Origin: Delta-02 sp964513565
GTDB taxonomy: Bacteria; Desulfobacterota; Syntrophorhabdia; Syntrophorhabdales; Syntrophorhabdaceae
Length of the DNA: 64,000 bases
Assembly: GCA_964513565.1 (NCBI GenBank)
Contig: CAZENE010000008.1
Coordinates: 1 to 64,000 of the forward strand
Reading direction: 5' to 3'
In this document: piece by piece, positions 14,222-21,603 of the stretch
Layout: each line of letters begins with the position of its first letter
Numbering within the stretch: the stretch's first letter is position 1
Program-made: the position numbers and the translations under genes
Notes under the pieces: model-generated
Told to the model about the DNA's origin: nothing
Databases searched by the model: none
The model's input: the letters and a program-made list of their open reading frames with translations, nothing else

Positions 14222-17209
14222 ATGGCTCACAGGATAGAGATAACATACAGGGAAGGGCTTCTCGATGTCCCGGGAGAGAAACTGAGAAAAAGGATCAAGT
14301 CCGATCTCGGCCTTCAGATCGAAAAGGCGCATGTTGTAGAGGTCTATACGGTCGATGCGGGACTTAGCCCGGAGGTCCTCGATCTTTTGAGCAATGAGGC
14401 ATTTGTGGACCCGGTCATCCAGAAAGGGCTTCTTGACAAGCCGACGGACGCGGACGGAGATTGGGTTGTCGAAGTAGGCTACAAGCCGGGTGTCACCGAT
14501 AATATCGGCAGGACCGCAAAAGAAGTGGTCGAGGCGATGACCGGAAGTGAGTTCAAGGACGGCGAGGCCGTTTACAACTCGAAAATGTACTTCCTGAAAG
14601 GCTCTATTACAGAAGACGACGTGCATAACATCGCCGTCGATATTCTCGCCAATGTCCTCATTAACCGTTACGCCATAAAGCATATATCGCAGTATAAGGC
14701 AGACGGCGGAATGGGGATCTTCGTGCCGAAGGTCGACATTACAACCGAACCTGTCGTCGAACGTATCGATATCGGCTCCATGACCATCGATGAACTGATG
14801 CTGATGAACCGGGAGAGGACCTGGGCGCTTTCCCGGGACGAGCTCGTCGCTATAAAGGACTATTTTGCCGACCCTGAGAATATGGCCGCCAGGCAAGCGG
14901 TAGGCCTCGACGCCCGCCCCACCGACGTTGAGATCGAAGCGCTTGCGCAGACCTGGTCGGAGCACTGCAAGCATAAGATATTCAACGCCCGGATTGATTA
15001 TGAAGAAGACGGGCATACAGAGGTTGTCGACAGCGTGTTCAAGACGTACGTAATGGGCTCGACCGACCAGATCCGCCGGAAGAAAGGCAAGAAGGACTTC
15101 TGCCTGTCCGTTTTCAAGGACAATGCCGGGGTCATCAAATTCAACCGCAAAAATAATCTCGCCTTCAAGATGGAGACGCACAATACCCCGTCGGCCCTCG
15201 ACCCGTACGGCGGGGCGTTGACGGGTATCGTCGGCGTGAACCGCGACCCGTTCGGGACGGGCAAGGGGGCGAAACTCGCCTTCAATATGGATATCTTCTG
15301 CTTTGCGAACCCTGATCACAAGGGAACGATACCCCCCAGGCTCCTCCATCCGAAGAGGGTGCTGGAAGGTGTCCGTGAAGGCGTGGAGCATGGTGGCAAC
15401 AAAAGCGGGATACCGACCATCAACGGCTCCCTCGTGTTCGACGAGAATTATCTCGGGAAACCGCTTGTCTTTTGCGGTACATGCGGCATCATGCCGGTCA
15501 CGATACGGGGCGAGGCATCGTATCTCAAACAGGCGAATGTCGGGGACCGTATCGTGATGGTCGGCGGAAGGATAGGGAAGGACGGCATACACGGCGCAAC
15601 ATTTTCGTCCGAGGAGCTTTCCGAGGTTTCCCCCACGAGCGCGGTCCAGATAGGCGACCCGATCACCCAGAAACGTATGACGGATTTCCTGCTGATCGCG
15701 CGGGACAGGGGACTTTACAGTTCGATAACCGATAACGGCGCAGGGGGCCTTTCCTCGTCCGTGGGAGAGATGGCTGAAGATACGAACGGATGCGTCATGC
15801 ATCTCGAAAGCGCGCCCCTCAAGTATCACGGGCTTTCCCCGTGGGAGATACTTCTTTCCGAGGCCCAGGAACGCATGACGGTGGCCGTCCCTCCGGATAA
15901 GGTGGAAGAATTCCTGGAGTTGTCGCACAGGATGAACGTCCTTTCGACCGTACTGGGGGAGTTTACGGATTCCGGGCGCTTCCACGTGCTCTACGACGGC
16001 AAAACGGTCGGATACCTCGACATGGACTTCCTCCACAACGGCCTGCCGAAAATGCACCTCAAGGCAAAATGGGAACGCACGATCGTCGACGAGGACCCGA
16101 TGCCGGAACCTCCGGATTATGCACAGGCGCTTGCCTCGGTCCTCGGCCGATGGAACGTCTGCAGCAAGGAATACGTTGTGCGCCAGTATGACCACGAGGT
16201 CCAGGGTTCGAGCGTCATTAAGCCGCTCACGGGCCGGAATAATGACGGTCCGTCGGACGCAGGCGTCGTGGCGCCGGACCTGGAAAGCAAAAGCGGAGTG
16301 GTCGTCAGCCACGGGATCTGTCCCAAATACAGCCGCTTCGATACCTACAACATGGTGGCCTGCGCAATCGACGAGGCGATCCGGAACAATATCGCTTCAG
16401 GCGGTTCCCTGAAGAAGATGGCGCTTCTCGACAATTTCTGCTGGTCGGACCCGATAGAGTCCGAGCGAAACCCGGAAGGCCCCTACAAGCTGGCCCAGCT
16501 GGTCCGCGCGAACAGGGCCCTTTACGATTACACGACATTATTCGGTACCCCGTGTATCTCGGGCAAAGACAGCATGAAAAACGATTACATACATAACGAG
16601 ATAAAGATATCGGTGCCGCAGACGGTCCTGGTGTCGTGTATCTCCGTTATCGACGATATCACCAAAACCGTGACCATGGATATGAAAGAAGACGGCGACC
16701 TGATCATTGCCGTAGGAAAGACATATGCGGAATTGGCGGGCAGTGAATACTTCGCCCAGTTCGGCCGTGTGGGCAACATCGCCCCCAAAGTCAACGGCCC
16801 TCAGGCCAAAAAGACCTTCCAGTGCATGGAAAAAGCCATCAAATCCGGCATTATCCGCTCCTGCCACGACATATCCGACGGCGGCCTCGCCTGCTGCCTC
16901 GCCGAAAGCGCATTCGCCGGAGACATTGGCATCGACGTAGACTTAAACATCGTCCCCACCTCCGGAGTCTACCGGGACGACATGCTCCTTTTCTCAGAAT
17001 CCGCAAGCAGGTTCGTAGCCACCATCAGGGAAAAAGATCTGGAACAGTTCCAGAAACTGTTCAAATCAGTTCCATACGGGGTGATTGGAAAAGTACTGGC
17101 GGGAAAGTCATTCCGCATAAAAGGCCTCAGGGGCGACGTGATCATCGATACCGATATTAACTATCTGAAGGAAGCATGGCAGAGGCCTTTCAAGGATATG
17201 TTTGGATAA
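14222..17209 (+). CDS. purL: Phosphoribosylformylglycinamidine synthase, PurS-PurL-like
   Basis: A 995-residue FGAM synthase (fourth step of de novo purine synthesis; FGAR plus ATP plus ammonia to FGAM). The first ~170 residues resemble a PurS-like region. They are followed by the linker region (TIDELMLMNRERTWALSRDEL) and the catalytic core with WSEHCKHK near 244, KMETHNTPSALDPYGGA near 315 and the second half with LSDGG-type DISDGGLACCLAE near 890. There is no C-terminal class I glutamine amidotransferase domain, so ammonia must come from a separate PurQ, not encoded here. Length matches the approximately 1000-residue form in deltaproteobacteria, longer than the 740-residue Bacillus PurL and shorter than the 1300-residue E. 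coli enzyme. It is coupled to the isomerase-like gene upstream. Confidence 0.93.
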   Translation: MAHRIEITYREGLLDVPGEKLRKRIKSDLGLQIEKAHVVEVYTVDAGLSPEVLDLLSNEAFVDPVIQKGLLDKPTDADGDWVVEVGYKPGVTDNIGRTAKEVVEAMTGSEFKDGEAVYNSKMYFLKGSITEDDVHNIAVDILANVLINRYAIKHISQYKADGGMGIFVPKVDITTEPVVERIDIGSMTIDELMLMNRERTWALSRDELVAIKDYFADPENMAARQAVGLDARPTDVEIEALAQTWSEHCKHKIFNARIDYEEDGHTEVVDSVFKTYVMGSTDQIRRKKGKKDFCLSVFKDNAGVIKFNRKNNLAFKMETHNTPSALDPYGGALTGIVGVNRDPFGTGKGAKLAFNMDIFCFANPDHKGTIPPRLLHPKRVLEGVREGVEHGGNKSGIPTINGSLVFDENYLGKPLVFCGTCGIMPVTIRGEASYLKQANVGDRIVMVGGRIGKDGIHGATFSSEELSEVSPTSAVQIGDPITQKRMTDFLLIARDRGLYSSITDNGAGGLSSSVGEMAEDTNGCVMHLESAPLKYHGLSPWEILLSEAQERMTVAVPPDKVEEFLELSHRMNVLSTVLGEFTDSGRFHVLYDGKTVGYLDMDFLHNGLPKMHLKAKWERTIVDEDPMPEPPDYAQALASVLGRWNVCSKEYVVRQYDHEVQGSSVIKPLTGRNNDGPSDAGVVAPDLESKSGVVVSHGICPKYSRFDTYNMVACAIDEAIRNNIASGGSLKKMALLDNFCWSDPIESERNPEGPYKLAQLVRANRALYDYTTLFGTPCISGKDSMKNDYIHNEIKISVPQTVLVSCISVIDDITKTVTMDMKEDGDLIIAVGKTYAELAGSEYFAQFGRVGNIAPKVNGPQAKKTFQCMEKAIKSGIIRSCHDISDGGLACCLAESAFAGDIGIDVDLNIVPTSGVYRDDMLLFSESASRFVATIREKDLEQFQKLFKSVPYGVIGKVLAGKSFRIKGLRGDVIIDTDINYLKEAWQRPFKDMFG

Positions 17210-17233
17210 TCATGTCGTAAATCGTTGATAAAT

Positions 17234-17290
17234 AATCAAATAAAAAGGGAGTAAAGTCTTTTTTATGCTTTACTCCCTTTTTATTTGATT
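17234..17290. terminator. Bidirectional terminator between purL and panD
   Basis: A perfect 23-bp inverted repeat (17234-17256 with 17268-17290) around an 11-nt loop. A-tracts on the left and T-tracts on the right lie inside the arms, so it can end transcripts from purL (plus) and from panBCD (minus). It stands midway between the convergent genes. Confidence 0.88.
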
Positions 17291-17338
17291 TATGGCCTTC
17301 TATTTATACTTTACGAATTACGTCCTCTCATTCCGCTT

Positions 17339-17710
17339 CTAATTCACCGCCTGCAGCAGTTGTGTCTTTATTCGGTTCGCTCCGTCGACATACGCTTTGG
17401 CTGGTTTGAACTTCTCCAATTCCTTCTCGTCAAGGCTGGCGTAGGTGGCGATTATGATGATGTCTCCTTTGCGCGCTTTGTGGGCGGCGGCGCCGTTTAT
17501 GCAGATCACGCCGGAGTTTTTGTCTCCCCGGATAGCATAGGTACTGAAGCGCTCACCGGATGTGACGTTGTAAATATCGACTTGTTCGTAGGGGATGATG
17601 TTCGCGTTGTCCATGAGATGAGAGTCTATGGTGATGCTTCCCTCGTAGTCAAGGTTGCTGTCGGTAACCGTCGCTCTGTGGATCTTGCCCTTCATCATGG
17701 TCCGTCTCAT
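17339..17710 (-). CDS. panD: Aspartate 1-decarboxylase proenzyme
   Basis: Makes beta-alanine from L-aspartate for pantothenate synthesis; a pyruvoyl enzyme that self-cleaves between Gly24 and Ser25. The motif YEGSIT is present. Choosing the ATG at 17710 puts the cleavage exactly at Gly24-Ser25 and gives a GGAGG site with a ten-base gap. The upstream ATG at 17719, which overlaps the panC stop (ATGA), leaves only one base after GGAGG. Other family residues: Lys9 equivalent in KGKIHRATVT, Thr57/Tyr58-like RFSTYAI, and GAAAH near 70. Length 123 residues is normal. It is the last gene of panB-panC-panD. Confidence 0.95.
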   Translation of the reverse strand: MRRTMMKGKIHRATVTDSNLDYEGSITIDSHLMDNANIIPYEQVDIYNVTSGERFSTYAIRGDKNSGVICINGAAAHKARKGDIIIIATYASLDEKELEKFKPAKAYVDGANRIKTQLLQAVN

Positions 17711-17715
17711 TTTTG

Positions 17716-18585
17716 TCATGCCTCCGTTAAAAGTATGTTATCTATAAGTCTTGTTTTTCCTATGCGGCACGCTATGGCGATCAATGCTTTTTTATCCACG
17801 AGGGGGATATCCTCGAGCGTCGCAGCGTCACATATGACTATATATTCGATGTTAATACCATCCTCTTTTTGAAGTATATCGCTAACGGCTTTTCTGATCT
17901 CACCGGTGTCGCGTATACCCGCCTTGAACAATTCTTCGGCTTTTGTTAACGAGGCGCTGATGAGGAGGGCCTTTTTTCTTTCTTCGCTGCTGAGGTATGT
18001 GTTACGGGAACTCATGGCCAGCCCGTCGGCTTCCCGGACTGTGGGGTAGGGTACTATAACGACGTCCATGTTGAGGTCCCTCACCATCCGTTCGATGACC
18101 ATGAGCTGCTGGTAATCCTTCTGTCCGAACACGGCGAAATGCGGCTTGACGATATTGAAAAGCTTGGCGACGACCGTGGCCACGCCTGTGAAATGACCGG
18201 TCCTCGTTTTGCCGCAGAGATGGTCTTCGAGCTTCTTTACCTCGACATACGTGGAGAACGCCTTTTCGTACATTTCTCCGTCATCGGGATAGAATATAAT
18301 ATCGGTGTTCTCCTGCTCGAGGAGTTTTGCATCGCGGTCAAAATCACGGGGATAACGGGAAAGGTCTTCACTGGGGCCGAACTGTATCGGGTTTACAAAG
18401 ATGCTTACGATGACTACGTCCGCGACCCGTCTCGCCGCCCTGACGAGGGCCAGGTGGCCTTCGTGGAGATAGCCCATGGTGGGAACAAAACCTATCTTTT
18501 TGCTTTTCCTTAATTCGTCGGCGGTGCGCTGCATCTCTGAGACAGTTCGTATGATCTTCATATCAGTGAAATGAATGGCTGTCAT
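17716..18585 (-). CDS. panC: Pantothenate synthetase (pantoate-beta-alanine ligase)
   Basis: Joins pantoate and beta-alanine using ATP. A Rossmann-like nucleotidylyl-transferase: PTMGYLHEGH (HxGH-type motif, residues 35-44), FVNPIQF near 64, GHFTGVATVVAKLFN near 130, FGQKDYQQL near 153 and the KMSKS-like MSSRN near 192. A start at 18585 has GGGAG eight bases upstream but overlaps panB by 23 bp; the internal ATG at 18561 gives the more usual N-terminus (MKIIRTVSEM) without a clear site. It lies between panB and panD, so all three pantothenate steps present here are co-transcribed. PanE is not in the window. Confidence 0.95.
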   Translation of the reverse strand: MTAIHFTDMKIIRTVSEMQRTADELRKSKKIGFVPTMGYLHEGHLALVRAARRVADVVIVSIFVNPIQFGPSEDLSRYPRDFDRDAKLLEQENTDIIFYPDDGEMYEKAFSTYVEVKKLEDHLCGKTRTGHFTGVATVVAKLFNIVKPHFAVFGQKDYQQLMVIERMVRDLNMDVVIVPYPTVREADGLAMSSRNTYLSSEERKKALLISASLTKAEELFKAGIRDTGEIRKAVSDILQKEDGINIEYIVICDAATLEDIPLVDKKALIAIACRIGKTRLIDNILLTEA

Positions 18586-19357
18586 CGGGGAAGCTCCCTG
18601 ATGCGACCTCGCTTATATATTCCTTGACGGCATTGCCTATGTCTTCGGAAAGGTTCCTGTATTGTTTGACGAATTTAGGCCGGAAATCCCCGGAGAGGCC
18701 CAGCACGTCATGAATGACCAGTACCTGCCCGTCACAATCGGGGCCGGCGCCTATCCCTATTGTCGGGATAGACAGCATTTCGGTTATCTCTTTGGCCAGT
18801 TGCCGGGGCACGCATTCGAGGACCACCATGAATGCGCCCGCCGCTTCGACCGCCCGTGCATCCGCGATCAGTTTCTCGACATCCTTTCCCTTGCCCTGGA
18901 CCTTGTATCCGCCCATCCGGTGAATAGATTGCGGGGTGAGGCCTATGTGGGCTACGACAGGGACGTCTATCTCGGTTATCGCCTTTATCGTGTCATGCAT
19001 GGCAACGCCGCCTTCCAGCTTTACAGCCTCGGCGCGGCTTTCCTTGAACATCCTGCCTGCGTTGCGTTTTGCCTGCTCAATGCTTTCCTGGTACGACATA
19101 AAGGGCATATCTATAATAAGAAGGGCTTTTTTGATGCCCTGCGCGACAGCCCGCGTATGGTGTATCATTTCATCGATAGTGACAGGAATTGTGTTCTGAT
19201 ATCCCAGCATGACAGGGCCGACGGAATCGCCTACGAGGATGGTATCGATGCCGGCATCATCCATTATCTTGGCCATCGGGCAATCGTAGGCGGTGAGCAT
19301 GGTGATCTTTCTATCGCCTTTCATGCTCTTGAGTATAGGTACGGTAATTTTACTCAT
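18563..19357 (-). CDS. panB: Ketopantoate hydroxymethyltransferase
   Basis: The first committed step of pantothenate synthesis, adding a hydroxymethyl group from methylene-tetrahydrofolate to alpha-ketoisovalerate. The 264-residue decameric TIM-barrel family is recognised by MLTAYDCPMAKIMDDAGID (20-38), GDSVGPVMLGYQNTIPVT (43-60, with metal-binding Asp), KLEGG near 115, VVAHIGLTPQS near 136 and IGIGAGPDCDGQVLVIHDVLG near 200-220. It is the first gene of panBCD. Upstream lie an intrinsic terminator (19372-19402) and a pan RNA hairpin (19424-19452), so expression is probably controlled by premature termination. Confidence 0.96.
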   Translation of the reverse strand: MSKITVPILKSMKGDRKITMLTAYDCPMAKIMDDAGIDTILVGDSVGPVMLGYQNTIPVTIDEMIHHTRAVAQGIKKALLIIDMPFMSYQESIEQAKRNAGRMFKESRAEAVKLEGGVAMHDTIKAITEIDVPVVAHIGLTPQSIHRMGGYKVQGKGKDVEKLIADARAVEAAGAFMVVLECVPRQLAKEITEMLSIPTIGIGAGPDCDGQVLVIHDVLGLSGDFRPKFVKQYRNLSEDIGNAVKEYISEVASGSFPDDSHSFH

Positions 19358-19371
19358 GAAAGCCCCAAAAC

Positions 19372-19402
19372 AAAAAAACCCTCTGAACTCTGGTCCAGAA
19401 GG
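19372..19402 (-). terminator. Intrinsic terminator in the panBCD leader
   Basis: On the minus strand CCTTCTG (19402-19396) pairs with CAGAGGG (19385-19379), seven pairs including one G-U, with a 10-nt loop and seven Ts (19378-19372). It lies only 15 bp before panB. The 5' arm CCTTCTG could instead pair with CGGAAGG at 19426-19420, which overlaps the 3' foot of the pan hairpin, giving a mutually exclusive antiterminator. Confidence 0.75.
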
Positions 19403-19423
19403 CTTAATTTCACTTCACTCCTT

Positions 19424-19452
19424 CCGTCTCGGTCCAGGTTGGATCCAAGCGG
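19424..19452 (-). ncRNA. pan RNA motif (5' leader hairpin of panB)
   Basis: On the minus strand the 29-nt segment folds as CCG + CTTGG + bulged A + TCC, loop AACCT, GGA + CCGAG + bulged A + CGG: an 11-bp hairpin with one single bulged A on each side. A hairpin with two conserved bulged adenines ahead of pantothenate genes is the published description of the pan RNA motif, known from Firmicutes, Chloroflexi and deltaproteobacteria. The location before panB-panC-panD is exact. The ligand, if any, is not established. I matched it from memory of the motif, not with a covariance model. Confidence 0.8.
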
Positions 19453-19463
19453 CATCCGGGTAA

Positions 19464-19493
19464 TATAAAACAACCAATCCTCAAAAAAGTCAA
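19464..19493 (-). promoter_or_regulatory. Candidate promoter of panBCD
   Basis: Minus-strand TTGACT (19493-19488) and TTTATA (19469-19464), 18-bp spacing. Predicted transcription start is within a few bases of the pan hairpin, so the motif would sit at the extreme 5' end of the mRNA. The -10 match is mediocre; TATATT two bases on gives 20-bp spacing. Confidence 0.45.
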
Positions 19494-19547
19494 TATATTA
19501 ATTCTTAAATCTTACCGCTTCTTGAAGCTCTGAGAATAAGGGCGTTT

Positions 19548-19742
19548 TCATGCACCCTTATTCTTATACTCATCATACCTTAGCATGGTGATGAAAGCAT
19601 CTTCATCATCCAGGAATTCGTCGTAGCTAAGTTCCTTTATAACTTGGCTGCTGCCGCAGTTCGGGCAGAACAGTTCAGGTACTTCGCCGTCCAGAAATGA
19701 ATATCCGCACAGTTTACAAATGTATTCGTCAGGTATTCTCAA
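19548..19742 (-). CDS. Small zinc-ribbon (rubredoxin-like) protein
   Basis: A 64-residue protein with two Cys pairs: YICKLCGY (C9, C12) and ELFCPNCGS (C26, C29), the pattern of a rubredoxin-type zinc ribbon; the tail is acidic (YDEFLDDEDAF). The start codon is TTG at 19742 preceded by AGGAGG at a good distance. The family is not identified. It lies between the pantothenate operon and an MBL-fold hydrolase on the same strand, and the terminator at 19372-19402 may also end this transcript. An iron or zinc site is expected from the Cys pairs; redox or small-domain protein-binding roles are both possible. Confidence 0.75.
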   Translation of the reverse strand: MRIPDEYICKLCGYSFLDGEVPELFCPNCGSSQVIKELSYDEFLDDEDAFITMLRYDEYKNKGA

Positions 19743-19815
19743 TGTTGCCTCCTATGCCTACACATCCAATATATACTTATGGGGGGAATTGTTCAATGAC
19801 AATCGTGAATCCCGG

Positions 19816-20469
19816 TTAAAAGAATTCGTTTACGATCATCTTAAAGTTTTTTTCGATGACGTCCCGTCCCCGGATCGCCTCGCCATGTCCCGGGATAAGG
19901 TATTCGATATCAAGGGCGGCAAGCTTGCCGATAGAGCGTGCCAATTGCTCGATGTTCCCGCCCGGCAGGTCGGTCCGGCCCACACCCATGTAAAACAGGG
20001 TGTCCCCGGATATCAGAAGCTTTTTTTCTGCGCAATAAAGGCATATCGATCCCGGTGAATGGCCGGGGGTGAGGATTATCCTGAATGTAAGGCCGTTTAA
20101 CTCAAGATCGCCTTCTTTCAGGAAAAATGAGTACGGCTTGCGCGGCATCTCGCAGCCGGTCATGAGGTAAAGCTCTTTGCCGCCATTGTTGCAGAAGTCA
20201 TATTCCACCTTGCCTATCGCCCTCATGGTCTGCTGATCGAAGACGTCGGCTGCTTCGATATGGTCGGGATGGGAATGGGTCGCTATGAGAAGCCGCACTG
20301 CCTCGATGTTCTTGCCGTCGCGGCTCATGGCGTTCATGACGTTGCCGAGAAAATTTTTGTGGCCCGGATCGATCAGGGTCGGGACGGGCCCATCAATATA
20401 TACCGTGTTGCAATTATTGGCCTCATATGATGTCCAGGGATAGACATAAATATTATCAATGACTTTCAT
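19816..20469 (-). CDS. MBL-fold metallo-hydrolase
   Basis: A 217-residue metallo-beta-lactamase-fold hydrolase. The metal-binding signature THSHPDHIEA is near residue 66, a second His lies in LTPGHSPGS near 136, the bridging Asp in LLISGDTLFYMGVGRTDLPGG near 155-172, and the last His in LIPGHGE near 195. This set is typical of glyoxalase II-like members. The specific substrate cannot be assigned. The start is well supported by GGAGG eight bases upstream and overlaps the stop of the PP-loop gene by one base, so the two are co-translated. The neighbouring PP-loop enzyme suggests a link to sulfur or tRNA metabolism, but this is guilt by association. Confidence 0.88.
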   Translation of the reverse strand: MKVIDNIYVYPWTSYEANNCNTVYIDGPVPTLIDPGHKNFLGNVMNAMSRDGKNIEAVRLLIATHSHPDHIEAADVFDQQTMRAIGKVEYDFCNNGGKELYLMTGCEMPRKPYSFFLKEGDLELNGLTFRIILTPGHSPGSICLYCAEKKLLISGDTLFYMGVGRTDLPGGNIEQLARSIGKLAALDIEYLIPGHGEAIRGRDVIEKNFKMIVNEFF

Positions 20470-21473
20470 TATTGTACCTCCTGTTGAATAAGCAGGGCAT
20501 CGCTGTCAATTTCACGCATTTCAAACGAAAAGCTCCTGACGGTGCCGTCATGGATCTCGATCGTCGGATCCGACGATGCATCCTTGCTGTAACGCGCCAG
20601 TATCAGGGCCGAAGCGAGGAAGGTCGCTTCGTCGGGCGCTGAGGCCTTTAATATGCCCCGCGGCCCTTTAAAGCTTACCGGCTCGAGACGGACGTAAGGT
20701 TCTCCGCCGAGCTTACCCAGTTCATCGCCTTCACGCTCATTGCGCGCGACGATCAGCTTTGCACCCGGCGAGACCCTGAAATGCCTGCCGATTGACAGAA
20801 GCTCGATATCTTTGGTTGTATATGCAGGGTCCGTCGCCATGAGGTCCTTCAGCTTTATCGCAAAGATCGGGTCCGTAAGAAGACAGCCCCCGCCCGGTAG
20901 GTCAAATTCCTTGAGCTTGAATCTCTCGACCAACTCATACTGCACCTGCCGCCCGCGGCCCGCGTGGCCGAGCAGCCTCTCCCGGTTGAGGATACCCTCC
21001 TTCTCGGGTATGCTCGGGGGGAAGAGCTTCGCCGATAGCGGCCTTACGATCAATCCTTGAAGCCCGCTGCGTTTTTCGATAAGCTCTATCGTGTTGCGGC
21101 GCTGGGACATGGGCCTTTGCCCTAGGACCTCGCCGGTCACGACGAAGGATGCGCCGATTTCGGTCATCATCTCGCGTGTCACGTTCAACATGTATATTCT
21201 GCAATCGATGCAGGGGTTCATATTCTTTCCATACCCGTATCGCGGGTTCTTTATGATCTCGATATAATCATCGCCCTTTTTCCGGGAAATGATCTCGATG
21301 CCAAGCTCCCTCGCTGTCTCAAGGGCGCGATGCCCGCGCTGCTTGTCACGTTTGCTTGCAAATATGGACGTGAAAAGGAGGCCGACCACCTCGATCCCCT
21401 GATCGATGATCAATTTTGTCGCTACAGCGGAATCAAGCCCGCCGGATATTAATGAGATCGCTTTTTTGTCCAT
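20469..21473 (-). CDS. PP-loop ATPase, ThiI/MnmA-like tRNA thiolation-type protein
   Basis: A protein of about 334 residues with an N-terminal ATP pyrophosphatase (PP-loop) signature SLISGGLDSAVA at residues 7-18. A conserved C-I-D-C pair (NPCIDCR) and GEVLGQRPMSQ follow, as in a family often labelled tRNA methyl-aminomethyl-2-thiouridylate methyltransferase-like in anaerobes. The C-terminal part (SIGRHFRVSPGAKLIVARNEREGDEL) looks like a small RNA-binding domain. Adenylation of a tRNA base or peptide target followed by sulfur insertion is the likely chemistry. The start is placed at 21473 (MDKKAISL); the upstream extension to 21548 translates a degenerate TTTACG-type intergenic repeat and is not family-like. 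Confidence 0.8.
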   Translation of the reverse strand: MDKKAISLISGGLDSAVATKLIIDQGIEVVGLLFTSIFASKRDKQRGHRALETARELGIEIISRKKGDDYIEIIKNPRYGYGKNMNPCIDCRIYMLNVTREMMTEIGASFVVTGEVLGQRPMSQRRNTIELIEKRSGLQGLIVRPLSAKLFPPSIPEKEGILNRERLLGHAGRGRQVQYELVERFKLKEFDLPGGGCLLTDPIFAIKLKDLMATDPAYTTKDIELLSIGRHFRVSPGAKLIVARNEREGDELGKLGGEPYVRLEPVSFKGPRGILKASAPDEATFLASALILARYSKDASSDPTIEIHDGTVRSFSFEMREIDSDALLIQQEVQ

Positions 21474-21603
21474 CGTTTCAATACCGTGAATCGTAAAGCG
21501 TAATGCGTGAATTGTGAATCTTGAATCGCATAAGAATATAGATAGCAAAACGGATTATTTATAAAAGGTATAATTATTTTTTCACAATTTACGTTTTACG
21601 TTT

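Noticed and set aside
14144..16312. 722-codon open frame antisense to purL
   Set aside because: Mirror of purL codon bias; no ribosome site and no family motifs, while purL on the other strand is complete.
21474..21548. N-terminal extension of the PP-loop protein
   Set aside because: Encodes a degenerate TTTACG/GTGAAT intergenic repeat seen elsewhere, not conserved protein.
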